Shown: positions 23,301 to 31,379 of the stretch, piece by piece
Layout of the letters: every line of letters begins with the position of its first letter
Position numbering within the stretch: the first letter of the stretch is position 1
Assembly: GCA_045589215.1 (NCBI GenBank)
Contig: JAZNOQ010000101.1
Location: 1 to 31,379 of the forward strand
Direction of reading: 5' to 3'
DNA length: 31,379 nucleotides
Source: JAZNOQ01 sp045589215
Lineage (GTDB): Bacteria > Bacillota > Clostridia > Oscillospirales > CAG-272
Position numbers and translations under genes: made by a program
The notes under the pieces: model-generated
Told to the model about the DNA's origin: nothing
The model's database searches: none
The model's input: the letters and a program-made list of their open reading frames with translations, nothing else

Positions 23301-23720
23301 ATGTGTAAATCATTACAACTAACACTATGCGATACGCAAGGTCAACTGTTTGAGCTTGCGGCAGAACGCGGATATAGCAGCGAAGCTTTTATCAAGGCGT
23401 TTATGACCTCGCAGGTATCAGCAGATATGGATAAAGAGTTCCACCATGTACAGTGGGCTGGTAAGGCGTATATCCTTTCGCGTATGGAGGATGAGCTTGC
23501 AAACCAGCTTACAAAGGGTGGCGAGATATACGATAAGGAAACGCTCTATTGGGCAGGATACATTTACCGCTATTGGAGCTTCTACACCGGCGAAAATAGC
23601 CGAGAGATCTATAAGCAAGCCCCCGCCAAGACTATGAACGTCGTTTACCTCATGTACCATACTATGAGTCCCGAAATGGCGATTGATAGGCTGAAGGAAG
23701 CGTATAAAGAAAACAACTAA
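23301..23720 (+). CDS. Unrecognised partner of the HTH-DUF3990 protein
   Basis: A 139-aa soluble, mostly helical protein with no signal peptide or membrane segment and no motif I can name. The C-terminal half is rich in aromatics (YWAGYIYRYWSFYTGENSRE), and its end (MSPEMAIDRLKEAYKEN) looks like a helical protein-binding tail. It begins 1 bp after the stop of the HTH-DUF3990 gene (TGATATG) behind GAAGGGTGA, and ends 12 bp before hsdM. The position argues for a translationally coupled partner, plausibly an antitoxin or immunity protein. I do not recognise it as the DUF3791 protein that often accompanies DUF3990. Function assignment is by context only. Confidence 0.6.
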   Translation: MCKSLQLTLCDTQGQLFELAAERGYSSEAFIKAFMTSQVSADMDKEFHHVQWAGKAYILSRMEDELANQLTKGGEIYDKETLYWAGYIYRYWSFYTGENSREIYKQAPAKTMNVVYLMYHTMSPEMAIDRLKEAYKENN

Positions 23721-23732
23721 CGGAGAAACCTT

Positions 23733-25580
23733 ATGATAAACATTCGCAAACTTGAAACAGAATTATGGGAAGCGGCGGATTTACTCCGCGTGGATTCCAA
23801 GGTAACGTCGCAGGAATACTGTATGCCCGTACTCGGTCTTATCTTCCTGCGCTACGCATATAGCAGATTCAAATTTGTAGAGGGCGAGATTCTCAAAAAT
23901 CGTCCTATGCGGAACGGCAGAGTTGCGCCTGTGGAGGCGGAGGATTTCAAATCCAAGAGTGCCATCTTCCTGCCCGAAGAAGCAAGATATGATTACCTCT
24001 TGAATCTTCCCGATAGTGAGGATATGGGCAAAGCCATCAACCACGCGGTAGAGCTGATCGAGGAGCAGTCGGCACAGCTCAAGGGTATTCTCCCCAAGAA
24101 TTACACCATCTTGAAGAATAGCCTTCTCCGTGATTTGCTCCGTATCTTCAACAACAGCGCGTTCAACGAGATTCAGGATGATATCATCGGAAGAATTTAC
24201 GAATACTTCCTCAACAAATTTGCTCCCGTGGTTGCGGCTGACGACGGCGTTTTCTTCACGCCCAAGTCGCTCGTTCGTATGATCGTCAACGTGATCGAGC
24301 CGACACACGGTACTGTTCTCGACCCTGCTTGCGGTTCGGGCGGTATGTTCGTTTCCTCGGCTGATTTCATCGAGCAATACGGCGCGAGCGCCAATACGGC
24401 GATGACCTTCTACGGTCAGGAAAAACTCGACTATAACGCAAAGCTTTGTATTATGAATATGGCAGTTCACGGACTCAACGCCAAAATTGTGTCGGGCGAC
24501 GAAGCAAACAGCTTCTATCACGACGCGCATAATCTGGAGGGCTCCTGTGACTACGTGATGGCGAATCCGCCCTTCAACGTGGACAAGGTCAAATCCGAAA
24601 CGGCGCAGAACGCAGGTCGTCTGCCTTTCGGTCTGCCCGGAGTAAACAAGAATAAGGAGATCGGCAACGCAAACTATTTGTGGATCTCTTATTTCCACGC
24701 CTATCTGAACGAAACGGGTCGCGCGGGATTCGTTATGGCATCCTCGGCAACCGATAGCCAAGGTAAAGATAAGGATATCCGTGAAAAGCTGGTTGCCACG
24801 GGTGACGTTGACGTAATGCTCTCGGTTGGAAACAACTTCTTCTACACCAAGAGTCTACCCTGTACCTTGTGGTTCTTTGACAAGGCAAAGAGAGCCGAGA
24901 ACGAAGACAAAGTTCTCTTTATCGACGCGCGTAATTACTATACCGCCGTCGACCGTACCCTCAACGAGTGGAGCGAGTGGCAGATGAAGAATCTGAACGC
25001 GATCGTTTGGCTCTATCGCGGAGAGACGGAAAAATATAAGCGATTACTTGATATGTATTTTGACTATATTCGCGTAATGCCTCTTCCGTTCGAAGAAATG
25101 GGCGTATCGGCGATACTGTCTAAGAAAATGCAGGATATCAGACTTGTTTCCGAATTGCCTGAAATATTGGATATGGTAAAATCCGAAAGAGAGAAACTGA
25201 AAGAACGAATAAAAAAAGAAATTGAGTTTGCAGAGCGTAGAGAGAAGAAGCGCATTAGCGACCATCTTGAAAGCCAACTTGATTATTTTAAATACTGCAC
25301 GGATATATTAGAATCTGCGCTTTGGCTCACCAAAAAGTTTGGCGAGGGCGAGTATAGGGATATTCTCGGACTTTGCAAGCTGGCAGACCGTGCCGAGATT
25401 GCGGAAAAAGGCTATTCTCTCACACCCGGAGCATACGTTGGCGTCGCACCCGTAGAGGATGACGGCGTGGATTTTGCCGCGCGTATGGCAGAGATACATA
25501 GCGAGCTTCTCACCCTCCAAGCCGAGTCCAACGAGCTGATGGATACCATCTCGAAGAATATGAAGGAGATGGGGTTATGA
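23733..25580 (+). CDS. hsdM: Type I restriction-modification DNA methyltransferase subunit
   Basis: A 615-aa N6-adenine methyltransferase subunit of a type I system. The N-terminal helical domain (about 1-155, LETELWEAADLLR) is followed by the catalytic domain with the AdoMet motif VLDPACGSGGMF (about 195-206) and the adenine-methylation motif NPPF (278-281). The C-terminal region ends with the conserved GEYRDILGLCKLADRAEI and GYSLTPGAYVGV segments. With HsdS it methylates host sites; with HsdR it forms the restriction complex. A lysine/glutamate-rich, AT-richer coil of about 100 residues (about 438-535) is inserted between YRGETEKYKRLL and the conserved C-terminal block. GGAG lies just upstream of the ATG. 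The stop overlaps hsdS in ATGA. Confidence 0.95.
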   Translation: MINIRKLETELWEAADLLRVDSKVTSQEYCMPVLGLIFLRYAYSRFKFVEGEILKNRPMRNGRVAPVEAEDFKSKSAIFLPEEARYDYLLNLPDSEDMGKAINHAVELIEEQSAQLKGILPKNYTILKNSLLRDLLRIFNNSAFNEIQDDIIGRIYEYFLNKFAPVVAADDGVFFTPKSLVRMIVNVIEPTHGTVLDPACGSGGMFVSSADFIEQYGASANTAMTFYGQEKLDYNAKLCIMNMAVHGLNAKIVSGDEANSFYHDAHNLEGSCDYVMANPPFNVDKVKSETAQNAGRLPFGLPGVNKNKEIGNANYLWISYFHAYLNETGRAGFVMASSATDSQGKDKDIREKLVATGDVDVMLSVGNNFFYTKSLPCTLWFFDKAKRAENEDKVLFIDARNYYTAVDRTLNEWSEWQMKNLNAIVWLYRGETEKYKRLLDMYFDYIRVMPLPFEEMGVSAILSKKMQDIRLVSELPEILDMVKSEREKLKERIKKEIEFAERREKKRISDHLESQLDYFKYCTDILESALWLTKKFGEGEYRDILGLCKLADRAEIAEKGYSLTPGAYVGVAPVEDDGVDFAARMAEIHSELLTLQAESNELMDTISKNMKEMGL

Positions 25581-26902
25581 GTTGTGAAACCATGAAACTA
25601 TCGGAGTGTTGTGTTTCAATCGCAGACGGAGATCATTTGCCACCGCCGAAAGCGGAGAGTGGAATACCGTTTGTTACAATCTCTAATATCAACGCTACGA
25701 ATCAATTTGATTTTACTAACACAATGTTTGTTCCTCAAGAATACTATGATAGACTCGATAGCAAACGCAAAGCTCAAGTTGGAGATGTGTTGTATTCTGT
25801 TGTAGGTTCTTTTGGGATACCTGTTTACATAAAGGAAAATCAAAAATTCGTTTTTCAACGACATATAGCGATATTGCGTCCAAATGAAAAAATACTGCCT
25901 CGTTTTCTGTACTACACCATGTTGAGTAGAGATTTTTATGCCAAAGCAGATGCGGCGGCAATCGGTGCAGCACAGCGAACAGTAAGTTTGACAGCTTTGC
26001 GCAATATTGAAATTGAGGTTCCTACAATAGAAGAACAAAGTAAAATTGTTGATATTCTCTCCGCTTATGATGACCTCATTGAAAACAACCAAAAGCAGAT
26101 TAAGCTATTGGAAGAAGCGACTCAGCGGCTCTATAAAGAGTGGTTTGTCGATCTCCGTTTCCCCGGATACGAAACCACGCCCATCATCGACGGCGTACCG
26201 CAGGGGTGGAGAAAAGAACGACTTGTTGATATTGCAGATGTTCAATACGGTTTTGCCTTTGATGGGTCATTATTTAATTCTGAAGGAAATGGAATGCCAA
26301 TTATCAGAATTCGTAATATTCCCGATGGAATTACAAAAGATTACACCACCGAAGAAGCCGAGGAGCAATATATCGTAAAAAACGGAGATATCGTTGTGGG
26401 TATGGATGGCGAGTTTCATATCAACTCTTGGTGTGGGCCTGATTCGTACTTGGTACAGCGAACCTGTCGTATCAAGCCGCATAATGAGAGCATGAAGGGC
26501 TATATGTTACAAGCAATTTATGAGCCGATCAAGTTTTTTGAAAGCACTGTTGTAGGTGCAACAGTAGCCCATCTTGGCAAAAAGCACATTGACACAATAA
26601 CTATATTTACGGCGCCCGAAGAAATGTATAAACCATTTCAGCAGTATTTCAACAAAAGACAGCTGCTCTTAAATCAAAATCAACGGTTAGCAGAAGCCCG
26701 CGACCGTCTGTTACCAAAACTTATGAGCGGTGAATTTGACTTCGCTAAAGGTAGCAAGGCAAAGATTTTGCAAGTTCCTCAAAAGCTATCTTATGATGAG
26801 TTTTTATCTGAACTTGGTATGGCGGCAAGAGCAAAGTCTATTTCTGATGCCGATTTGAGAGCCATGTACGAGGCGTATCTTGACGATGATGCAACGGAAT
26901 GA
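25577..26902 (+). CDS. hsdS: Type I restriction-modification specificity subunit
   Basis: A 441-aa specificity subunit with two target-recognition domains. The first (about 1-155) is followed by the central conserved helix (IVDILSAYDDLIENNQKQIK, then LLEEATQRLYKEWF). The second (about 210-355) is followed by the C-terminal conserved helix (NQNQRLAEARDRLLPKLMSGE) and a short tail. The two domains read the two halves of a bipartite DNA target. The recognition domains are AT-richer than the conserved helices, as is usual for horizontally exchanged domains. The ATG overlaps hsdM. Only one hsdS copy is present and no recombinase or inverted repeat is seen, so there is no sign of phase-variable shuffling within the window. 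Confidence 0.93.
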   Translation: MSCETMKLSECCVSIADGDHLPPPKAESGIPFVTISNINATNQFDFTNTMFVPQEYYDRLDSKRKAQVGDVLYSVVGSFGIPVYIKENQKFVFQRHIAILRPNEKILPRFLYYTMLSRDFYAKADAAAIGAAQRTVSLTALRNIEIEVPTIEEQSKIVDILSAYDDLIENNQKQIKLLEEATQRLYKEWFVDLRFPGYETTPIIDGVPQGWRKERLVDIADVQYGFAFDGSLFNSEGNGMPIIRIRNIPDGITKDYTTEEAEEQYIVKNGDIVVGMDGEFHINSWCGPDSYLVQRTCRIKPHNESMKGYMLQAIYEPIKFFESTVVGATVAHLGKKHIDTITIFTAPEEMYKPFQQYFNKRQLLLNQNQRLAEARDRLLPKLMSGEFDFAKGSKAKILQVPQKLSYDEFLSELGMAARAKSISDADLRAMYEAYLDDDATE

Positions 26903-27470
26903 GATTGAGCAAATTGCCAATAACGTATTGAAACAGTACAATATCGAAAATGCACCTTTTTCTCACATCAAAGAAGTGTGTGATCAAGAGCATATCAAGC
27001 TCAAAAAAACAAATTTCAGTTCAGAAATGGACGGTGCATTTTCGATTATTAAAAATGAAAAGTATATCTTTTATAATCCACAAATGATCGGAGGACGAAA
27101 AAATTTTACCAAAGCGCATGAACTAGGACATTACTTTCTCGATCATCAATTGGAAGCGGGAAATATGATATACTGCTATAATCAACACGTATCAGAAGGC
27201 AATCAACAGGCACTTCCGCGAATTGAAACAGAAGCAAACTATTTTGCAACCTATTTTTTGATGCCAAAACAAATGATGTTGAATGAATATAAAATTATAG
27301 CAAATCTATTGGGGATTGATACATTTCGACGCTTATATGTTGATAATCAAACCTGCAACCATAAATTTTGGGCGCTTGTATCGCGACATTTTGTCTCAAG
27401 GTTCGGAGTCTCCAAGGAAGCGTTGGGCTATAGGTTAGATTCATTGAGGATGATTGATTATCGAATGTAA
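26886..27470 (+). CDS. ImmA/IrrE family zinc metallo-endopeptidase
   Basis: A 194-aa protein with the ImmA/IrrE fold: the zinc site AHELGHYFLDH (His-Glu-x-x-His at about residues 78-82) and a downstream ETEANYFATYFLMP, which supplies the third acidic ligand as in the family. ImmA-type proteases cleave XRE-type repressors to induce mobile elements, and IrrE/DdrO pairs control damage responses. This copy has no HTH domain of its own. It overlaps the end of hsdS by 17 bp, so it is translated with the hsd genes, and ends 66 bp before the ATPase-Fic gene. The nearest HTH protein in the operon is the DUF3990 fusion, a possible substrate (inference). The start could also be at 26880 or 26889. The gene is visibly AT-rich compared with hsdM. 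Confidence 0.88.
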   Translation: MMQRNEIEQIANNVLKQYNIENAPFSHIKEVCDQEHIKLKKTNFSSEMDGAFSIIKNEKYIFYNPQMIGGRKNFTKAHELGHYFLDHQLEAGNMIYCYNQHVSEGNQQALPRIETEANYFATYFLMPKQMMLNEYKIIANLLGIDTFRRLYVDNQTCNHKFWALVSRHFVSRFGVSKEALGYRLDSLRMIDYRM

Positions 27471-27536
27471 ATCAAAAAATATAAAGCCGTTGAAGGATTA
27501 TTTAAAAATTTATGCGCGGCAAATGGGGGTATAAAA

Positions 27537-29177
27537 ATGATTACAATCCAAAAGGTACACATTAAAAATTTTAGATCTATTGTTGACGAAACAATTGATT
27601 TTACGGATTTTAACTGTTTTGTTGGAAAAAATGATTCCGGTAAATCTAATGTTTTAAAAGCATTGAATCTGTTCTTTAACGATGAAACAGATTTTAATAT
27701 GCCTTTCGATTTTGAGCGGGACTACTCACAATTTGCAAAGCGTGGTCAAAAGCAAGCAAAAGAAATTTCTATTGCTCTAGATATCATGGTTCCAAATACA
27801 TTTATCGAGCACGGCATTAAAACATGGAAAAAAACATGGCGAGTTGATGGGCTTAATTCTGATAATATTGATAAATTATTTAATCGCGCTTCAAGAGGCA
27901 CAACGTGGTTGCAGAGAATACAGTACAGATATGTGCCTGCCGTAAAAAGTAATGATTACTTTAAGACTTTGCTTGAAGATCTGTATGAATCAATGACAGA
28001 TGCAGCTAATAGTGCATTGAAAGACTTGAACGGCGAATATTCCAAGCGGTTGGAAGATTTGACTTTAGAATTAACAAATCAGTTGCAGGTTGTTTTGGGA
28101 ATGAGATCTGCAATACAATTGCCTTCAAATCTCGGAATATTGTTTAGAGATATGTCCTTTGCCACAAGTGATAATTTTGCTTGCGGAATTGATTTGAGTC
28201 ATCGTGGTGATGGTATAAAAGCTAGACATATTCCATCTATTTTGCGATATATTCAAGCAAATATTGAGAAAGGACGTCCCCCGCGATCTGTTGGCGGTTC
28301 ATATATTTGGGGATTTGAAGAACCGGAAAATGGTGTTGAGTATCTTGCATGTTTTGAAATGGCAAAAGAGTTTTTGTCTTACACAAACGAGCGTCAAATA
28401 TTGGTAACAACGCATTCGCCTGCATTTTATACGCAAACCAAAAACGAAGCTACTACTTGTTTTTTGGTAGAGAGAGTGAATGGAGTTTCTAAGTATACGC
28501 CCGATAGTGAAGATGTAACAGAAACTATGGGACTTATGCAACTCATAGCACCATTTGTACAAGTAGCTAAAGATGAATACATAGAAAGCGTTGGAAAAGA
28601 ATATCATAATCTTAATGAACGTATGCGAAAGGTTATGAATATTATGCGGCGATCTGATAACAAGTTGGATGTTAAGCAAGTGCTAAGTGTTATTGATCAA
28701 TTTTCACTTGCACTCGATATGTTGGATGATTACGATCACGAACGGTTGACAAAACCAGACGGTGATGATGTTGTCTATCGGTTAGAATATGAGGAGTGTA
28801 AGCAGATAATTTCCGAAATGAGATTTTCGGCAGAAAGCGACCTTTTTGGGAATGAAAAAGACGATTCTTTTAAAGGAAGTATAGGAAATATATACCAATC
28901 CTTTGGAGGACAAGATGTGTATCCATCTGTGCAAGAAAAAGCCGCAAATCTGTTATATTTTATAACAAAAAATCATTCGTTTTCTGATGGCAATAAACGT
29001 ATTGCTGCTGCAATATTCTTATATTTTTTGGAGCGAAACAACTTGTTGTTCAATGAAAATGGTGAGAAAGTAATTACAGATCATACCCTCGTAGCGATTA
29101 TTGTCATGATTGCAGAGTCTCGCGCAGATGAAAAAGAGACAATGATAAAACTAATAATGAATTTCTTGAAACAATAA
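27537..29177 (+). CDS. OLD/RecF-like AAA ATPase fused to RhuM-type Fic/Doc domain
   Basis: A 546-aa fusion. The N-terminal half is an SMC/RecF/OLD-like ATPase: IKNFRSIVD, Walker A GKNDSGKS (30-37), a signature-like SHRGDGIKARHI (about 221-232), Walker B-like IWGFEEPENGVEYL (about 257-270) and the H-loop TTHSPAF (His293). The TOPRIM nuclease domain usual in OLD proteins is missing. The C-terminal part (about 383-546), starting LALDMLDDYDHERL and containing LFGNEKDDSFKGSIG, LYFITKNHSFSDGNKR and AESRADEKETM, matches the Fic/Doc region of RhuM-type proteins. The core HSFSDGNKR (480-488) is closer to Doc (HxFxDANKR) than to AMPylating Fic (HPFxDGNGR). The gene is markedly AT-rich, lies 66 bp after the protease gene and 12 bp before hsdR. 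A DNA-sensing ATPase coupled to a translation-targeting toxin is an attractive inference, not shown. Confidence 0.85.
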   Translation: MITIQKVHIKNFRSIVDETIDFTDFNCFVGKNDSGKSNVLKALNLFFNDETDFNMPFDFERDYSQFAKRGQKQAKEISIALDIMVPNTFIEHGIKTWKKTWRVDGLNSDNIDKLFNRASRGTTWLQRIQYRYVPAVKSNDYFKTLLEDLYESMTDAANSALKDLNGEYSKRLEDLTLELTNQLQVVLGMRSAIQLPSNLGILFRDMSFATSDNFACGIDLSHRGDGIKARHIPSILRYIQANIEKGRPPRSVGGSYIWGFEEPENGVEYLACFEMAKEFLSYTNERQILVTTHSPAFYTQTKNEATTCFLVERVNGVSKYTPDSEDVTETMGLMQLIAPFVQVAKDEYIESVGKEYHNLNERMRKVMNIMRRSDNKLDVKQVLSVIDQFSLALDMLDDYDHERLTKPDGDDVVYRLEYEECKQIISEMRFSAESDLFGNEKDDSFKGSIGNIYQSFGGQDVYPSVQEKAANLLYFITKNHSFSDGNKRIAAAIFLYFLERNNLLFNENGEKVITDHTLVAIIVMIAESRADEKETMIKLIMNFLKQ

Positions 29178-29189
29178 AGGGGAACTAAT

Positions 29190-31379
29190 ATGAGCTGGGA
29201 ATATTCCGAAAATATACTCGTTCAGAACAGTGCGGGAAAGGTTCTGAAGGACAAGCTGGGCTGGGAGGTCGTGTTTGCCTACAACACCGAGGTGCTCGGT
29301 GAGAACGGTACATTGGGCAGAAAATCATACAAGGAGATCGTATTGACGCGATATCTGCGCCGTGCGCTCTTTGATAATAACGATTGGATGACGGACGAAT
29401 ATGCTAATTCTGCCATCAAGACCCTCTCTGCCTATACCGCATCTGCTACGCTCATGCAGATCAATGAGGAAAAGTATTCCATGCTCCGTGACGGTATCCC
29501 AGTTCAAGTCAAAAAGTCCGACGGCACCTTTGAATCCCGCAATGCTGCCGTATATAATTTCGCAGAGCCGGAGAAGAACCATTTTCTTGCCGTGCAGGAA
29601 ATGAAGATCCATGGCGAGCTTTACCGCCGCAGAACCGATATCGTCGGCTTTGTAAACGGTATTCCTCTTCTGTTTGTGGAACTCAAAAAGCAGAACGTAG
29701 ACGTGAAGAACGCCTACGATTGCAATTATACCGACTATCTTTCCACCGTTCCTCAGCTCTTCCATTTCAACGCCTTTTTGATGCTTTCCAACGGCCTTGA
29801 AGCTAAGGTTGGCACGATGGGTTCAAAGTATGAGTTCTTCCACGAGTGGAAGCGACTGAAAGAGGACGAGGTCGGCGCGGTTGACCTTGAAACCATGCTT
29901 CTCGGTATCTGTCAGAAGCAGAACTTTATGGATCTTTTTGAGAATTTCATTCTCTTCGACCATTCGGGGGGGAAGTGTGCGAAGATCTTCGCGCGTAATC
30001 ACCAATATCTTGGAGTAAACGAAGCGGTAGAGTCCTATAAGGCAAGAAAGCTGAAAAACGGCAAGCTCGGCGTATTCTGGCATACTCAAGGTAGTGGCAA
30101 GAGCTATTCGATGGTGTTCCTCGCCCAGAAGATCCGCCGTCAGTTTACGGGTAGCCCGACCTTTGTGATCCTCACCGACCGCGACGAGCTGAATAAACAG
30201 ATCAGCGATACCTTTGAGGCCTGCGGTTGTCTTTCGGGTAAGGCACGACAGTACATCCCCTCAAGCGGAGCAAAGCTCTATGAAATGCTCCGTGGAAATC
30301 CGAGCTTTATCTTCACGCTCATTCAAAAATTCAACGACGAGAACGCAACGCCGATTACGCCCGACCACGATATTATTATTCTGTCGGATGAGGCGCACCG
30401 CTCTCAAAATGGAATTTTTGCCGACAATATGTGCTGTGTGCTTCCCACAGCATCTCGTATCGGATTTACGGGTACGCCGCTCTTTAAGTACGATAATATC
30501 ACAGAGAGAACCTTCGGTACGTATGTGTCGATCTACGACTTTAAGCGCGCGGTGGATGACGGTGCGACCGTTCCGCTTTACTATGAAAACCGTAGTGATA
30601 TGCTACAGATCACCAATCCCGAGATCAACGATGAGTTGCTTGATGCTATTGAAGCGGCAGACCTTGATGTTAACCAACAGGCAAAGCTGGAGCTCGAACT
30701 TGCGAAAGATATTCACATCATCACATCCGAGCCTCGTCTTGATACCATCGCCAGGGATTTTGTAGAGCATTACTCTGATCTTTGGACTACGGGTAAGGCA
30801 ATGTTTGTGTGTGTCAACAAAGTGACCTGTGTTCGCATGTATAATCTCGCGCAAAAGTATTGGGCTGAGAAGATTATCGCACTTGAAGCGGAATTGAAAG
30901 TTGCTACACAGCAAGAAGCGCAGGAGCTTGAGCGAAAGATTGCTTGGATGAAGGAAACCGAAATGGCGGTTATCGTAAGCCAAGAGCAGAATGAGATTCA
31001 GACCTTCAACAACTGGGGGCTTGATATCCTGCCTCATCGCACCAAGATGGAAAAACGCGAAATGGATAAGGAGTTCAAGAACTCTGACAATCCTTTCCGC
31101 ATTGTGTTCGTCTGTGCGATGTGGCTCACGGGATTTGACGTAAAATCCCTTGCGACCATCTATCTGGACAAGCCCTTGAAAGCGCACACGTTGATGCAGA
31201 CGATTGCCCGCGCCAACCGTGTGGCAGAGGGCAAGAGCAATGGTTTGATTGTGGATTATATTGGCATTGTGAAGGCTCTGCGGAAAGCATTGGCTGACTA
31301 TACTGCCAATGTTGGCGGTCAGGGTGGCGGAGATCCTACCGTAGATAAGGAACAACTGATTGCCCGTATTGTAGAACTG
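29190..31379 (+). CDS. hsdR: Type I restriction endonuclease subunit (3' end outside window)
   Basis: 730 codons are visible without a stop, running off the right edge; the family is usually about 1000 residues. It starts with ATG at 29190 behind AAAGGGG. The N-terminal nuclease domain has the PD-(D/E)xK pattern: TDIVGF (Asp150) and FVELKKQ (Glu-x-Lys). The SF2 motor follows: Walker A HTQGSGKS (about 298-305), DEAH box (about 400-403), GFTGTPL, and motifs V/VI around WLTGFDVKSL and QTIARANR. With HsdM and HsdS it translocates unmethylated DNA and cuts it. All motifs are in one frame, so the visible part appears intact. Base composition returns to the GC level of hsdM, unlike the two genes before it. 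Confidence 0.95.
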   Translation, partial: MSWEYSENILVQNSAGKVLKDKLGWEVVFAYNTEVLGENGTLGRKSYKEIVLTRYLRRALFDNNDWMTDEYANSAIKTLSAYTASATLMQINEEKYSMLRDGIPVQVKKSDGTFESRNAAVYNFAEPEKNHFLAVQEMKIHGELYRRRTDIVGFVNGIPLLFVELKKQNVDVKNAYDCNYTDYLSTVPQLFHFNAFLMLSNGLEAKVGTMGSKYEFFHEWKRLKEDEVGAVDLETMLLGICQKQNFMDLFENFILFDHSGGKCAKIFARNHQYLGVNEAVESYKARKLKNGKLGVFWHTQGSGKSYSMVFLAQKIRRQFTGSPTFVILTDRDELNKQISDTFEACGCLSGKARQYIPSSGAKLYEMLRGNPSFIFTLIQKFNDENATPITPDHDIIILSDEAHRSQNGIFADNMCCVLPTASRIGFTGTPLFKYDNITERTFGTYVSIYDFKRAVDDGATVPLYYENRSDMLQITNPEINDELLDAIEAADLDVNQQAKLELELAKDIHIITSEPRLDTIARDFVEHYSDLWTTGKAMFVCVNKVTCVRMYNLAQKYWAEKIIALEAELKVATQQEAQELERKIAWMKETEMAVIVSQEQNEIQTFNNWGLDILPHRTKMEKREMDKEFKNSDNPFRIVFVCAMWLTGFDVKSLATIYLDKPLKAHTLMQTIARANRVAEGKSNGLIVDYIGIVKALRKALADYTANVGGQGGGDPTVDKEQLIARIVEL

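Noticed and set aside
25577..26902. Phase-variable hsdS inversion system
   Set aside because: Only one hsdS is present. No second partial hsdS, inverted repeats or recombinase gene are visible in the window.

Overview
The window looks like a chromosomal segment of an uncultured Clostridia-type bacterium (Bacillota). The reasons are strong AGGAGG-like ribosome binding sites, consensus TTGACA-17-TATAAT promoters, lipoproteins with low-complexity Glu/Thr/Gly/Ser linkers, a BMP-family nucleoside-type ABC transporter, and a split methionine synthase (MetH without its activation domain, plus a free-standing activation protein). I cannot name a genus. No rRNA, tRNA, CRISPR array or insertion sequence is visible.

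Layout. (1) 1-606: the N-terminal piece of a secreted S8 (subtilisin-like) protease, reading leftward. It is broken next to a 94-bp direct repeat at the window edge. (2) 914-7174: three rightward lipoproteins. The first carries a TlpA/thioredoxin domain, and the first two share an unnamed C-terminal module. (3) 7409-9829, leftward: a membrane protein ending in a CD1871A-like CxxC tail, then a NapH-like 4Fe-4S membrane protein fused to a TlpA thioredoxin. Together with the first lipoprotein this looks like an extracytoplasmic thiol/electron-transfer locus. (4) 9973-11421, leftward: a clan GH-A glycoside hydrolase. (5) 11719-16685: a complete BMP-type ABC importer (binding lipoprotein, double ATPase, two permeases). 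(6) 16772-17754, leftward: two small membrane proteins. (7) 17962-21861: metF, the MetH activation protein and metH, a folate/B12 methionine-synthesis operon with its own promoter. (8) 21862-22453: a gene-free, hairpin-rich boundary. (9) 22454-31379: a type I restriction-modification island that continues past the right edge.

The island is the most interesting part. A single consensus promoter with an inverted-repeat operator stands in front of a tightly packed run: a protein joining an XRE helix-turn-helix to a DUF3990 ART-like toxin domain; an unrecognised 139-aa partner; hsdM; hsdS; an ImmA/IrrE metalloprotease; an OLD/RecF-like ATPase whose C-terminus is a RhuM-type Fic/Doc domain (motif HSFSDGNKR); and hsdR. 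Accessory genes inside hsd loci are known (for example the rlo genes of Campylobacter). This combination of a DNA-sensing-type ATPase fused to Fic/Doc, a protease and an ART-like protein in one hsd operon suggests a composite defence system in which restriction is backed by nucleotide-transferring effectors. That function is inference: the domains and the gene order are what the sequence shows.
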